From an uncultured Alphaproteobacteria bacterium (GTDB lineage Bacteria; Pseudomonadota; Alphaproteobacteria; MPNO01; UBA2964): a stretch of 64,000 nt of DNA. The stretch is taken from positions 186,001 to 250,000 of the forward strand of contig CALSLP010000006.1 in assembly GCA_943787225.1 (NCBI GenBank). Reading direction: 5' to 3'. Below the pieces are notes generated by a model that worked only from the letters and a program-made list of their open reading frames with translations, searched no databases and was not told the origin of the DNA. Of the stretch, positions 17,447 through 26,745 are shown piece after piece. Made by a program: the position numbers and the translations under genes. How positions within the stretch are numbered: position 1 is the first letter of the stretch; the number at the start of each line of letters is the position of its first letter.

Positions 17447-19513
17447 CTAGCCCTCTATTTGATTGAACTCTGCAATTCCACCCATCGCCACGCCAATTTG
17501 CGAAAGCAGCTGCAATCGATTTTGGCGGGTCGCGGGATCATCGGCATTGACCGTCACGTCACCAAAGAATTTATCAACTGGGTTACGCAGCCCGGCCAAT
17601 ACCTTCATGGCGTCATCATACTGCTCTTCAGCCAGTAACGGTTGAATCTTTGCAATCACCGTCGTCAAACTTTCAAACAAGGCGGATTCGTTGGCATCGG
17701 TCAGGAGCGCAGGATCAACAGCGCCATCAAAACGAACACTGTCTTTTTTCTCCTCGATGGCAACGATATTGCTCGCGCGCTTGTGAGCCGCAAGAAGATT
17801 AGCGCCATCATCCGATTCCAGAAACTGTGTCAGCGCTTCAACTCGGGACACCAACCGCACTAAATCATCTTCGTCGCCAAGCGCAAAAACCGCCGCTATC
17901 AGATCATGCCGAACGCCGCTGCTTTTTAAATGCACTTTCAGGCGGTCCGCAAAGAACTCAATCAGCGATTCCGAAATGGCATCAGAGGCAGTCGGTAACG
18001 TCGCACCATATAGTTCAGCAGCTTTGGTGAAAGCAGTCAGCAATGGCAAACGAATGCCGTTTTCCAGGATCATCCGAATAATGCCGAGAGCGGCACGACG
18101 CAGCCCATAAGGATCCCGCGACCCGGTCGGCTTCTCGTCTATTCCAAAGAAACCAACTAATGTATCGATCTTATCGGCGAGAGATACAGCAACACTGACA
18201 GCCGCACTCGGACACATATCGTCAGGTCCTGCAGGCGCGTAATGCTCAGCAATTGCCTGGGCAACCTCCGAAGGCTCGCCTTCTGCAAGCGCATAGTAGC
18301 GCCCCATAACACCCTGCAAGCTGGCAAACTCACCAACCATGCCAGTCATTAAATCAGCTTTGCAAAGATGGGCAGCCCGTTTGGCCTGCTCCGGATCAGC
18401 ACCAACAACTGGCGCGAGAACGAGGGCCAAAGCTTCAATTCGAGCGACTTTTTCTTCCAAAGTGCCAAGTTTTTCGTGGAACATCATCTGCGTCAGAGCA
18501 GGCAAACGGGACTCGAGTTTTTCTTTACGGTCCTGGTCCCAAAAGAATTTGGCATCAGCCAACCGCGCCCTTAAAACGCGTTCATTGCCCGCAACAATAG
18601 CCGCGCCGCCATCTTCCGCTTCCATGTTGGAAACAACGACGAAGCGCGGCGCCAATTTGCCATCCGCAGCGACGACCGAGAAGTATTTCTGATGACTCCG
18701 CATCGATGTCGTCAACACTTCATCCGGTAACGCCATGAATTCTGCATCAATCGACCCCAATAACGGGACCGGCCATTCGACAAGCCCGCTCACCTCGGCG
18801 AGCAAAGCTGGATCACGTTTGAGAGTAAACCCATCGGCTTCAGCAAGCGCCGTCGCCTTTTCTTCAATGAGATCCCGTCGGGTGGCAACCTTTAGGATGA
18901 CTTTCTTATGTTGCAGCATTTTTTCGTAATCGTCGAAAAAACCCACTTCAAATATCTCTGGTCCCATGAAGCGATGACCTGACGTCTCATTGCCACACGG
19001 AATGCCTGGTGCAATCTCTAGGGCGAGCAATTCACCATCAAGCACACACATCACACGCTGTAAGGGTCGTACCCAACGAAAACTGCCCTCACCCCACCGC
19101 ATTGATTTTTGCCAGGACAGTTTATGAATGCTCTCAGGCAACAAAGTTTTGAGAACATCTGCCGTTGGCCGTCCCTTGCGATCAATCACCGCAAACCAAA
19201 ATTCGCCCTTGCCCGTATCACGCTTTTCACACTGATCGAGCGTTACGCCGTTACCCTTGAGAAAACCCGCAATGGCTTTTTCGGGTGCATCGACGCGAGG
19301 GCCGCGCCGTTCTTCACTGACGTCAGGCTGCGCTTCCGGAATGCCGTCTACAACAATCGCCAGACGCCGGGGCGTGACATAGCCATGCGCCTCTTCAAAG
19401 GACAGGCTAGCCCCTTTGAGACCATCGGTGATAAGCGCTTTTAAGTCATCCACCGCACGCTTTTGCATACGCGCGGGAATTTCTTCACAAAATAATTCGA
19501 GGAGCAATTGCAT
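17447..19513 (-). CDS. glyS: Glycyl-tRNA synthetase beta subunit
   Basis: A 688-residue beta subunit of the tetrameric (alpha2beta2) bacterial glycyl-tRNA synthetase, which binds tRNA-Gly. The N-terminal MQLLLELFCEEIPARMQ, the middle FFWDQDRKEKLESRLPAL and the C-terminal anticodon-binding region with RNPVDKFF are diagnostic. Full length and no frame breaks. It is 2 bp downstream of glyQ and directly upstream of ppdK, in a compact minus-strand operon. Confidence 0.97.
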   Translation of the reverse strand: MQLLLELFCEEIPARMQKRAVDDLKALITDGLKGASLSFEEAHGYVTPRRLAIVVDGIPEAQPDVSEERRGPRVDAPEKAIAGFLKGNGVTLDQCEKRDTGKGEFWFAVIDRKGRPTADVLKTLLPESIHKLSWQKSMRWGEGSFRWVRPLQRVMCVLDGELLALEIAPGIPCGNETSGHRFMGPEIFEVGFFDDYEKMLQHKKVILKVATRRDLIEEKATALAEADGFTLKRDPALLAEVSGLVEWPVPLLGSIDAEFMALPDEVLTTSMRSHQKYFSVVAADGKLAPRFVVVSNMEAEDGGAAIVAGNERVLRARLADAKFFWDQDRKEKLESRLPALTQMMFHEKLGTLEEKVARIEALALVLAPVVGADPEQAKRAAHLCKADLMTGMVGEFASLQGVMGRYYALAEGEPSEVAQAIAEHYAPAGPDDMCPSAAVSVAVSLADKIDTLVGFFGIDEKPTGSRDPYGLRRAALGIIRMILENGIRLPLLTAFTKAAELYGATLPTASDAISESLIEFFADRLKVHLKSSGVRHDLIAAVFALGDEDDLVRLVSRVEALTQFLESDDGANLLAAHKRASNIVAIEEKKDSVRFDGAVDPALLTDANESALFESLTTVIAKIQPLLAEEQYDDAMKVLAGLRNPVDKFFGDVTVNADDPATRQNRLQLLSQIGVAMGGIAEFNQIEG

Positions 19514-19515
19514 GA

Positions 19516-20406
19516 TTACGCACCCTCCCCGGTTGCCGAAGACCGGCTCGCAATCCAGGCTTCACAACAGCCTTTCGCCAGAGCCCGCACCCGGGCGATA
19601 TAGCTTGCCCGGTCAGTAACACTTACTGCGCCCCGGGCATCGAGCAGATTAAAGAGATGGCTTGATTTGATGCAGTGATCATAAGCTGGCAGTGCCAGTT
19701 TCTGCTCTAGAAGATTAGCGCATTCCCGCTCAGCAAACTCAAACTGCGTCCGTAAGATGTCCGTCGAGGCATGTTCAAAATTATAGGCCGAGAATTCACG
19801 TTCTGCCTGATGGAAAACCTCGCGATAGCTCACGCCATGGCCGTTGAAATCCAGGTCATAGACGTTCTCGACGCCCTGGATATACATCGCCAACCGTTCG
19901 AGACCGTATGTCAGCTCAACCGCAACCGGATTGCATTCAATACCACCAACCTGCTGAAAATAGGTGAACTGGGTAACTTCCATGCCATCACACCAGACTT
20001 CCCACCCCAACCCGGCGGCGCCCAATGTTGGACTTTCCCAGTCGTCCTCAACAAATCTGATGTCGTGGGTCATTGGATCAATGCCAAGAGTTTTCAGACT
20101 TTCAAGATAGAGCTCCTGACTATTAGCCGGAGAAGGCTTCAGGATTACCTGATATTGATAATAGTGCTGCAACCGATTTGGATTATCGCCATAGCGACCA
20201 TCCGCCGGCCTGCGTGACGGCTGCACATAGGCTGCTCGCCACGGTTCCGGCCCCAACGCACGCAGCGTTGTCGCCGGATGAAATGTTCCCGCTCCAACCT
20301 CCATATCATATGGCTGCAAAATGACGCAGCCCTGCTTGCTCCAAAAATCATGGAGCCGCAGGATAAGGTTTTGGAACGCGGTTTCCGGATTGCCGGACTG
20401 TTCCAT
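19516..20406 (-). CDS. glyQ: Glycyl-tRNA synthetase alpha subunit
   Basis: A 296-residue class II aminoacyl-tRNA synthetase catalytic subunit that activates glycine. Signature segments are [22 protein letters not shown] (motif 1 area), [19 protein letters not shown] (motif 2 area) and [20 protein letters not shown]. Length is typical. It pairs with glyS at 2 bp and is preceded 101 bp upstream by a small zinc-ribbon-like gene, as in many alphaproteobacteria. Confidence 0.97.
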   Translation of the reverse strand: MEQSGNPETAFQNLILRLHDFWSKQGCVILQPYDMEVGAGTFHPATTLRALGPEPWRAAYVQPSRRPADGRYGDNPNRLQHYYQYQVILKPSPANSQELYLESLKTLGIDPMTHDIRFVEDDWESPTLGAAGLGWEVWCDGMEVTQFTYFQQVGGIECNPVAVELTYGLERLAMYIQGVENVYDLDFNGHGVSYREVFHQAEREFSAYNFEHASTDILRTQFEFAERECANLLEQKLALPAYDHCIKSSHLFNLLDARGAVSVTDRASYIARVRALAKGCCEAWIASRSSATGEGA

Positions 20407-20507
20407 CTAAGCACTCAATCTCGATTTAAAAGGTGGGGCAACATACGCGCGCAACGGCAAATGGGTCAAGAAATCCTCGCGCTTTGCGAGACAAAAAACC
20501 TGACCCT

Positions 20508-20759
20508 TCACTCCGCACCGGTCGCCGGATACGGACATCCCTCACGGCCGCAATTTTGTGCCCCTGACGCTGGTACAAATGTTGCGCATTGATCGCATTT
20601 TTCCATGTTCTGAGCGTCAGACACGGCGGCATCAACCTTCGGGTCGGCTGATTTCCTGCCAACACCCTGATTACGCCGCCCGACAACCTTGAAACCGTAC
20701 CAGACCGCGGCAATAATCAGCCCCAGAACGATTAATTTCCCCAAGCTAAACCCCAGCAT
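20508..20759 (-). CDS. Small membrane-anchored protein with a Cys pair motif
   Basis: An 83-residue protein with one N-terminal transmembrane helix (about 5-23, LGKLIVLGLIIAAVWYGF) and a soluble tail. The tail holds CDQC near residue 56 and a second pair, CGREGC, near 71-76, a plausible zinc ribbon. The gene lies between the S49 peptidase (10 bp) and glyQ, a position conserved in related genomes. The function is unknown to me; the cysteines suggest metal binding on the cytoplasmic or periplasmic face. Confidence 0.75.
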   Translation of the reverse strand: MLGFSLGKLIVLGLIIAAVWYGFKVVGRRNQGVGRKSADPKVDAAVSDAQNMEKCDQCATFVPASGAQNCGREGCPYPATGAE

Positions 20760-20768
20760 TTTGTCCCC

Positions 20769-21644
20769 TCATATTCCGAACCGGTTCCAAGTTGCCCATT
20801 CCTCAACCGCACTCATCGCCGAAACCACCTGTTGCCGCGCTCTCTCTTCGCTACTGCCCAACAACCGTTTAATCGGATTACTCTTTGCAGAAACGGTCCG
20901 AAATTTCACCTTCTCGCCATGCTCTTTCCGCATCGTTGGTCGCAAATCACCAAGCCCGTCGACGAGCCCCAAGGACAGTGCCTGACGACCCGTCCAGATA
21001 TCGCCTTCGAACAGCTCATCAGTATCGGGGGACGTTAGCTTGTCGCCGCGCCGATCCAGAACCATCTGCTTAAAGCTGTCATGAATATCCATCTGAATAG
21101 CTTTCAGACGCGCGATATCTTCTGGTACTTCGGGCATGAAGGGATCAAGCATGCCTTTACGTTTGCCCATGGTATGAACCCGTCGCTCGACACCGAGGCG
21201 TTCGATAGCTTTAGTAAAGCCAAACCCAGCCGATACCACGCCGATTGACCCGATGATTGAGTTCTCATCGGCAAATATTTGATCTGCGGCACAGGCCAGC
21301 CAGTAACCGCCGGAAGCGGCAACATCTTCGGTAAAAGCGACAACCGGGATCTCTTTTTCAACGGCGAGTTCCCGAATACGGCGCGCGATCTGGGCCGACT
21401 GAACTGGCGATCCACCGGGCGAGTTGATGACAAGCGCCACTGCCTTAACCCGCTTACCAGAAAACGCCCGTTCTATCGATTTTTCAAGACCATCGAGGGT
21501 TAACCCGGACCGCCCTGGACCGACTAGCCCAATGACGCCAGAAAGCCGTAAAACAGACACAACTGGATCAGGGTCGTTGAAATAGCTAAGGGGGATTCGC
21601 GCCACCCAACTTGTGATGAACTCTTTGATTTTACTTATTTCCAT
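20769..21644 (-). CDS. S49-family serine peptidase (SppA/SohB-like)
   Basis: A 291-residue ClpP-fold peptidase of the short SppA/SohB class, involved in degrading signal peptides or membrane proteins. NSPGGSP marks the oxyanion region and DVAASGGYWLACAADQI carries the nucleophilic Ser; NSIIGSIGVVSAG is also typical. I see only a weakly hydrophobic N-terminus (SWVARIPLSYF) and no clear signal peptide, so it may be peripheral or cytoplasmic. It is 40 bp downstream of the methyltransferase gene in the same direction. Confidence 0.87.
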   Translation of the reverse strand: MEISKIKEFITSWVARIPLSYFNDPDPVVSVLRLSGVIGLVGPGRSGLTLDGLEKSIERAFSGKRVKAVALVINSPGGSPVQSAQIARRIRELAVEKEIPVVAFTEDVAASGGYWLACAADQIFADENSIIGSIGVVSAGFGFTKAIERLGVERRVHTMGKRKGMLDPFMPEVPEDIARLKAIQMDIHDSFKQMVLDRRGDKLTSPDTDELFEGDIWTGRQALSLGLVDGLGDLRPTMRKEHGEKVKFRTVSAKSNPIKRLLGSSEERARQQVVSAMSAVEEWATWNRFGI

Positions 21645-21684
21645 GGACAGAACATAAGCATCCGGTCACGCGCTGCCAAGCGTC

Positions 21685-22413
21685 TCAAAGAGGTAAGTTC
21701 ATACCTTTGAGCACAGCAGCGCTCGCCTTTGTATAACGCCCATCGGCTTCATGAATGACCAATCCCGGTAAAATTCGAGCAGGGCTGCGAACCCCTTTGC
21801 GAGTCTGAACAATAACCCGTTTCGCCTCTTCCCCTGCCCGCGGCCACAAGGGAAGTACCGCAACGCCGCCCATATTTGGCGATAGCGACTTTATCACCTC
21901 ATCAACCCGGTCAGCCCGGTGGATCACCGATAGATACCCCTTATTTCGGAGAGCATCATGGCCATATTTCAGCCAACGCTTTAGATCAGCCCCCGCCTCC
22001 ATCGTTGCGAGAGCCTTATCAGGATTCGGGGATACGTGCGTTGATGTATCGGGAAGATAAGGCGGGTTCATCATGACATGATCGAAGGAGGCATCGAAGC
22101 CATCAGGCAATCGATCCGCGACGTCACCAACAAAGACGTTAATTCTCTCCACCATCTGATTGAGTTGGATATTGGTATCCGCCAGCGAAATCATCTTGGA
22201 GTTAACATCGATGCCGGTGATTGTTACACCCTCGACACGGCTTGCCAGACATAACGCGGCAGCACCCGACCCTGTGCCAACTTCCAGAACGCGCTGACCG
22301 GCCTTGGCGGGAACAGCCGCGGCCAGAAAAACCGTATCGATTGCCGCCCGGAAGCCGTCTTTTGGCTGTTGCAGGCGGACTTGACCACCGAGCAACGCGT
22401 CTTCTGTCAACAT
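21685..22413 (-). CDS. tRNA1(Val) adenine-N6 methyltransferase-like protein
   Basis: A SAM-dependent methyltransferase of about 242 residues. VLEVGTGSGAAALCLA is motif I and the amino-methyltransferase NPPY motif appears in MMNPPYLPD. The opening MLTEDALLGGQVRLQQPKDG is what TrmN6-type proteins show, so I take the ATG at 22413, which has AGGTGG upstream and follows the DUF2007 stop by 13 bp. Longer in-frame starts at 22455 and 22482 would overlap DUF2007. Target is probably A37 of tRNA1(Val), by family only. Confidence 0.82.
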   Translation of the reverse strand: MLTEDALLGGQVRLQQPKDGFRAAIDTVFLAAAVPAKAGQRVLEVGTGSGAAALCLASRVEGVTITGIDVNSKMISLADTNIQLNQMVERINVFVGDVADRLPDGFDASFDHVMMNPPYLPDTSTHVSPNPDKALATMEAGADLKRWLKYGHDALRNKGYLSVIHRADRVDEVIKSLSPNMGGVAVLPLWPRAGEEAKRVIVQTRKGVRSPARILPGLVIHEADGRYTKASAAVLKGMNLPL

Positions 22414-22426
22414 GGCGTCCACCTGA

Positions 22427-22645
22427 TCAGGCAAGCTGGTGCCCCTCTCCTGCATCTGTAACCCGCGCGCGCGCCGACTCAAAATCTTCGTCCAAGACCA
22501 TAAGACGCCGCTGAATAGCGCCAGCGCTACCTTCCAGAATACTCATATGGGCGTCAAAAACGACGGTTTCGATACCGGAATCGCGCAGCAAGACTTGCAA
22601 CCAGTCGAGGAGCACCGGGTCGTTAGAGCGAACAAGTTCCTTCAT
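22427..22645 (-). CDS. DUF2007-family small protein
   Basis: A 72-residue protein with the DUF2007 pattern: MKELVRSNDPVLLDWLQVLL at the start and AQRRLMV-type strand residues in the middle, ending in an acidic helix. The family has been called a putative signal-transducing protein with a GlnB-like fold, without proven function. It is the first gene of the minus-strand operon running to ppdK, and is divergent from the polyprenyl synthetase gene across about 143 bp that must hold both promoters. Confidence 0.85.
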   Translation of the reverse strand: MKELVRSNDPVLLDWLQVLLRDSGIETVVFDAHMSILEGSAGAIQRRLMVLDEDFESARARVTDAGEGHQLA

Positions 22646-22788
22646 TTTTTAATCCAAATCAGATGAAATTTCTGGCCACATTTCAGGTGCGACTATTTGA
22701 CTTCAACCTATCAGGTCGCTTGACGCTATACCCGGTTGTTCTATGCTCGCCTTTAAGGCCCCCAGGATCAAGGTTTGAAGAGAAAAAC

Positions 22789-23811
22789 GTGACAGTTGTC
22801 GTCGATCTGAATGACAAGCGGGACGCGCGAAAGCCGCCGACGCTTGACCGGATAATTGCATTAACCGCCGACGACCTAAAAGGTGTCAACGAGGTTATCC
22901 TCGAACAAATGCAAAGCCCTGTCCTGCTCATACCGCAGCTCGCAGGCCACATCATCGCAGCGGGCGGAAAACGCCTGCGTCCCATGCTAACCCTTAGTTC
23001 GGCCCGGCTTTGCGGCTATACAGAATCTCGCCATATTGGTCTGGCCGCCTGCGTCGAGTTCATTCACACGGCAACATTGCTGCATGACGATGTCGTTGAT
23101 GAAAGCGACCTACGGCGCGGTGCCGCAACTGCAAATGCGGTCTGGGGCAATAAAGCCTCTGTCCTGGTTGGCGACTTCCTGTTTTCTCGCGCCTTCGAAT
23201 TGATGGTGGCGGACGGTTCGCTGGAAGTTCTCAAAATCCTGTCACGCGCCTCAACGGTTATTGCTGAAGGTGAGGTACACCAGCTGGTCACCGCCAATGA
23301 CACAGACACGACAGAGCAGGACTATCTCGAAGTCATTCAGGCCAAGACGGCAAAACTATTTGCCGCTGCCGCCGAAATCGGCGCCGTCGTCTCTGACCGC
23401 CCGGCAGAAGAGCAAACAGCTCTCGAAACCTATGGCGATCATATCGGCATGGCGTTCCAGTTAATCGACGATGTGCTCGATTATTCGGCGCAACAGACGA
23501 CATTGGGCAAGGCCGTCGGTGATGATTTCCGCGACGGCAAGATTACCCTGCCAATTGTCCTCTCCTTCCGGGCAGGTGATGAGGAAGAGCGTGCATTCTG
23601 GCGTCGTACACTCGAAGACCTCGAGCAGAAAAAGGGCGACTTCAAACGCGCCGTTCAATATCTCGAGAAATCAGGCGCTTTACTCGCGACCGTCGAACGC
23701 GCCCGCGAATACAGCCGCAAGGCCTTGGACGCACTGTCGATCTTCCCTGACAGTGAACACAAAGCCGCTCTGGCCGAAGCCGCCAAATTCTCAGTCGAGC
23801 GCTCTTACTAA
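22789..23811 (+). CDS. ispB: Polyprenyl (octaprenyl-type) diphosphate synthase
   Basis: A trans-prenyltransferase of about 340 residues making the ubiquinone side chain. Both aspartate-rich motifs are present: LLHDDVVDESDLRRG (FARM, about 100-104) and FQLIDDVLDYSA (SARM). GGKRLRPML binds the substrate diphosphate. I choose the GTG at 22789 with GAAGAG upstream, because the 42 codons before it are not conserved-looking. It is divergent from DUF2007 and is followed by the tRNA-Pro gene. Confidence 0.9.
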   Translation: MTVVVDLNDKRDARKPPTLDRIIALTADDLKGVNEVILEQMQSPVLLIPQLAGHIIAAGGKRLRPMLTLSSARLCGYTESRHIGLAACVEFIHTATLLHDDVVDESDLRRGAATANAVWGNKASVLVGDFLFSRAFELMVADGSLEVLKILSRASTVIAEGEVHQLVTANDTDTTEQDYLEVIQAKTAKLFAAAAEIGAVVSDRPAEEQTALETYGDHIGMAFQLIDDVLDYSAQQTTLGKAVGDDFRDGKITLPIVLSFRAGDEEERAFWRRTLEDLEQKKGDFKRAVQYLEKSGALLATVERAREYSRKALDALSIFPDSEHKAALAEAAKFSVERSY

Positions 23812-23900
23812 GCCTAAGATAATCCGAAAAGGATAAATGCGCGCAGGCGGTGTCTGCGCTTGCGGTTCCCTGCTTGCGAGGCTATAAATTCCGCCGCGGT

Positions 23901-23977
23901 CGGAGTGTAGCTCAGCCTGGTAGAGCACCGTCTTCGGGAGGCGGGGGCCGGAGGTTCAAATCCTCTCACTCCGACCA
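23901..23977 (+). tRNA. tRNA-Pro (anticodon CGG)
   Basis: A 77-nt cloverleaf. The acceptor stem CGGAGTG pairs with CACTCCG. The D-arm is GCTC-AGCCTGGTA-GAGC. The anticodon stem CCGTC/GGCGG encloses the loop TTCGGGA, giving anticodon CGG. The T-arm is GGAGG-TTCAAAT-CCTCT, and the 3' CCA is encoded. It reads CCG proline codons. It lies 89 bp after the polyprenyl synthase gene. No duplicated 3' end suggestive of an attachment site is visible nearby. Confidence 0.97.
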
Positions 23978-23996
23978 GTTTCTCCCAAATCATACG

Positions 23997-24899
23997 TTAG
24001 ACCATCGTCACACTTCTTAGCGGCTTGTCACCGGCGACTGTCGTCCGATGCAGAAGACGACGCGTATTGACGAGGTCGTAGGGCATCGCCTGGTGCATCA
24101 CGCAGATATTATCGAACATCACCAAATCACCGCTATGCCATTTGTGGCGATAAGTGCAATCAGGCGCGTTGGCCAGCGCCTCCAGCTCATCAATAAGCGC
24201 GCGGGCATCCTCATAAGACAACCCGTCAATGCCCGCCGCATGTGAACCGATAAACAGCGCCCGCCGTCCGTTCTCGCGTTCGGTGACGAGTGGATGCCGG
24301 GCCGGCGGAGTCGCCGCCTGCACCTCAGGTGGTCGCGGCGGCAGATTATGGCGGCGACGGGTTTCCTCAAAATCATGGACGACAGTCATACCATGGAGCT
24401 CGACGCGCCGATTTTCCGGCAACGCATCATAGGCGCGTGTCGTATCGGCAAACATCGTATCGCCGCCTTCCGCCGGAATCTCCTTGCCGTACAACATAGA
24501 AGCCCGCGACGGCAGTGTTCTGAACGAGCTGTCGATATGCCAGGACGACGTCCCGAGCGTGAACGATTTATGCCCCGGGTCATCGACCGGTTTGATGTTA
24601 CCGGTCGCGCGTTCAATGTTGGTGACCCGAAGGACCGTCTCGTAACCCTCCGCCTGATCTTTAGGGTCGGGGAATTTTTCGAGCTTTCCAAACCGCTCGC
24701 TGAACGCGATCTGCTGTTTGACCGACAGATCCTGACCGAGGAATACCAGAAGGCGATATTGCGCAAAGCCCTTGTTAATAGCCTCAAAGGCTTCGCCGTC
24801 CATTGGCTGAGACAAATCAACACCCGAGACCTCGGCTCCAATCCCGCCTTCGAGTGGCGTAACCGAAATACTGGGTGAGATTACGTCTGCCATGTGCAT
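23997..24899 (-). CDS. TauD/TfdA-family Fe(II)/2-oxoglutarate dioxygenase
   Basis: A 300-residue non-haem iron dioxygenase. The iron facial triad is His121-x-Asp123 in SSWHIDSSF and His near 269 in CVMHQAMPYD. The 2-oxoglutarate-binding Arg follows in RRLLHRTTV. Full length and in frame. Members hydroxylate taurine, aryloxy-alkanoates, carnitine precursors or amino-acid derivatives, and the sequence does not fix which. It is the last gene of a minus-strand group with the decarboxylase-like protein, aldo/keto reductase and cyclodeaminase-like protein. A second family member is encoded divergently at 27886. Confidence 0.88.
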   Translation of the reverse strand: MHMADVISPSISVTPLEGGIGAEVSGVDLSQPMDGEAFEAINKGFAQYRLLVFLGQDLSVKQQIAFSERFGKLEKFPDPKDQAEGYETVLRVTNIERATGNIKPVDDPGHKSFTLGTSSWHIDSSFRTLPSRASMLYGKEIPAEGGDTMFADTTRAYDALPENRRVELHGMTVVHDFEETRRRHNLPPRPPEVQAATPPARHPLVTERENGRRALFIGSHAAGIDGLSYEDARALIDELEALANAPDCTYRHKWHSGDLVMFDNICVMHQAMPYDLVNTRRLLHRTTVAGDKPLRSVTMV

Positions 24900-24948
24900 T
24901 TCTCGGTGATTTTAGTCGGCGATTCCATAGCCCTCTATCATATGAAGT

Positions 24949-25686
24949 TTAAAACTCGCTGAGCAATCGTCCAAAACCAATAATACGGTCATCGATGCCG
25001 GTCTTTCGCATAGATTCCCAAGCGATTGCCTGAAGTGACGTCATCACGCTGATGCCGAACTCATCTTCCAATGGCTGAATGGCATCAATCACCGTCCAGT
25101 GCGGGCAGCCAAAATATAACGTGTCAGCCTCGGGGTTGGCTGCCATTGCCGCCCGACCCCATTCCAGCGCGCGGTCCGGTGGCAACGTTCCAAGGGCGAC
25201 AAGACTTGAACCACCGGCACAGACACCCGTTGGCTCCAACCCAAAAAATCCACTCATATGTTTAGCGTGACGTGGGCTCTGGTCCTCTAAAAACGGATGA
25301 ACGATACAAACCTTCTGCGACCCTAGCGCGGCAAAGGCGTTAACCTGCGCCAGAGCAGAGCATGACATCTTCACCCCGATGTCATTCTCCAGCTTTTGCA
25401 TGAGCGCATCAACGGTGTCATCACCCCTGGAGATGTTGATCGGCAAGCCTCCCAACAACACTAAATCTGCACCAGCCCGCGCCATGGTATGCGCTGACTC
25501 AATCGAGATCTGGTAGCATTTCTCAACATCTTCCGGAGATCGTTCGCCAAGCGGCAAGGTGATCATCATCAGCGACACCCCCTCCGGGACAACGCGATAC
25601 CAATCTATTGGATAAACCTCAGTCGTGACGGCTGCCACCGTATAGCCAATGCGCGCCCGATGGCCGTGTATTTGTCCGCCATCCAT
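24949..25686 (-). CDS. Asp/Glu racemase-fold protein, arylmalonate-decarboxylase-like
   Basis: A 245-residue protein of the aspartate/glutamate racemase superfamily (also maleate isomerase and arylmalonate decarboxylase). The C-terminal catalytic Cys is present in LYFGCPHWTVIDAI. At the first catalytic position racemases and isomerases have a Cys, but here the aligned stretch is LLGGLPINISRG, with glycine and no Cys. That one-Cys pattern is the arylmalonate decarboxylase arrangement. The ATG at 25686 has GTGAGG upstream. It lies 50 bp upstream of the TauD gene and downstream of the reductase gene in one direction. A decarboxylase reading is inference; a racemase is less likely. Confidence 0.75.
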   Translation of the reverse strand: MDGGQIHGHRARIGYTVAAVTTEVYPIDWYRVVPEGVSLMMITLPLGERSPEDVEKCYQISIESAHTMARAGADLVLLGGLPINISRGDDTVDALMQKLENDIGVKMSCSALAQVNAFAALGSQKVCIVHPFLEDQSPRHAKHMSGFFGLEPTGVCAGGSSLVALGTLPPDRALEWGRAAMAANPEADTLYFGCPHWTVIDAIQPLEDEFGISVMTSLQAIAWESMRKTGIDDRIIGFGRLLSEF

Positions 25687-25739
25687 AAGGGACCTCACTT
25701 TAGATTACCAAATTTATCGCGAAGCCATCACGCCGCAAC

Positions 25740-26729
25740 TTACAAATTTACCCGCTGCATGCCACTTGGTGGATAGCGCGTACCAGCGGCGGCGTCTTTT
25801 GGGAAAATTCCATCCAGCTTTGCAAGATCATCCGGCGTTAACACAATATCGACAGCCCCGAGATTTTCATCGAGATGATTCCTGCTTTTGCAGCCCGGGA
25901 TCGGAAACACATTATCATTTTGGGCGAGGAGCCAGGCGAGAGCGATTTGCGCCGCCGTTACGCCTTTATCTGCCGCGAGCGCTTCGAGCTGCTTAACCCG
26001 CTCGCGATTGGCCTCGAAATTTTCTTCGAAGAATCGCGGGAACTTGCCGCGTATGTCGTCTTCCGATTGCGACCCAGCTTTGTCGACCACGCCCGTCAGA
26101 AAACCATAGCCCAGCGGCGCATACCCCATCAGCGCCATACCAAGGTCATCACACACATCACGGTGACCATCCTCAACATCGCGGGTCCACAGGGAATATT
26201 CAAATTGTAGCGAAACAATCGGGTGAGTTTTGTGGGCCCGGCGCACTGTCTCCGGAGCGGCTTCTGACAGGCCAATAAAACGGATTTTGCCGTCCTCAAC
26301 CAGCCGGGCAACCGCCCCGACAGATTCTTCGATCGGAATTGTTGGATCGACCCGCGACTGACACATTGCGTCGAGATAATCGACACCGAGATTTTTGAGA
26401 CTTAGGTCGCAAATTTCCCGCAACCGATCCGGTGTGCCGCTGCCCGCGGCAACACTGCGGTCATTTTCATCGCGAATCGTCCCGGTCTTGGAATGGATAA
26501 AGACCTTATCCCGACGTCCCTTTATCGCTTTACCAAGCAGCCGATGATTATGCCCACCGCCATAACGGGCGGAGGTATCGAACAGGTTCACACCACGTTC
26601 CATCGCCTGATGGATCGTCGCGATCGATTCAGCGTCATTGGCGGCCCCGTATGCGCCCGACATGCTGAAACAGCCAAGCCCGATGCGGGACAGCTTGATA
26701 CCTGAATGACCAAATTCGCGATACTGCAT
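25740..26729 (-). CDS. Aldo/keto reductase with the catalytic His replaced
   Basis: A 329-residue (beta/alpha)8 NADPH-dependent reductase of the AKR11/13-type branch. Three of the four catalytic residues are present: Asp51, Tyr56 (FDTSARYG) and Lys81 (HSKTG). The segment that normally reads YYQHRVDP here reads MCQSRVDP, so the fourth residue, His, is Ser125. The NADP-binding end is normal (IPIPGCKSRNH-like, residues about 270-280). A Ser at this site should weaken carbonyl reduction or permit other chemistry. It lies 16 bp downstream of the cyclodeaminase-family gene. Confidence 0.87.
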   Translation of the reverse strand: MQYREFGHSGIKLSRIGLGCFSMSGAYGAANDAESIATIHQAMERGVNLFDTSARYGGGHNHRLLGKAIKGRRDKVFIHSKTGTIRDENDRSVAAGSGTPDRLREICDLSLKNLGVDYLDAMCQSRVDPTIPIEESVGAVARLVEDGKIRFIGLSEAAPETVRRAHKTHPIVSLQFEYSLWTRDVEDGHRDVCDDLGMALMGYAPLGYGFLTGVVDKAGSQSEDDIRGKFPRFFEENFEANRERVKQLEALAADKGVTAAQIALAWLLAQNDNVFPIPGCKSRNHLDENLGAVDIVLTPDDLAKLDGIFPKDAAAGTRYPPSGMQRVNL

Positions 26730-26745
26730 AGCCTATCTCCTCGCG

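Noticed and set aside
24294..24878. A 194-codon + strand frame opposite the TauD gene
   Set aside because: TauD motifs are complete on the minus strand; the + frame has no ribosome-binding site and no family features.
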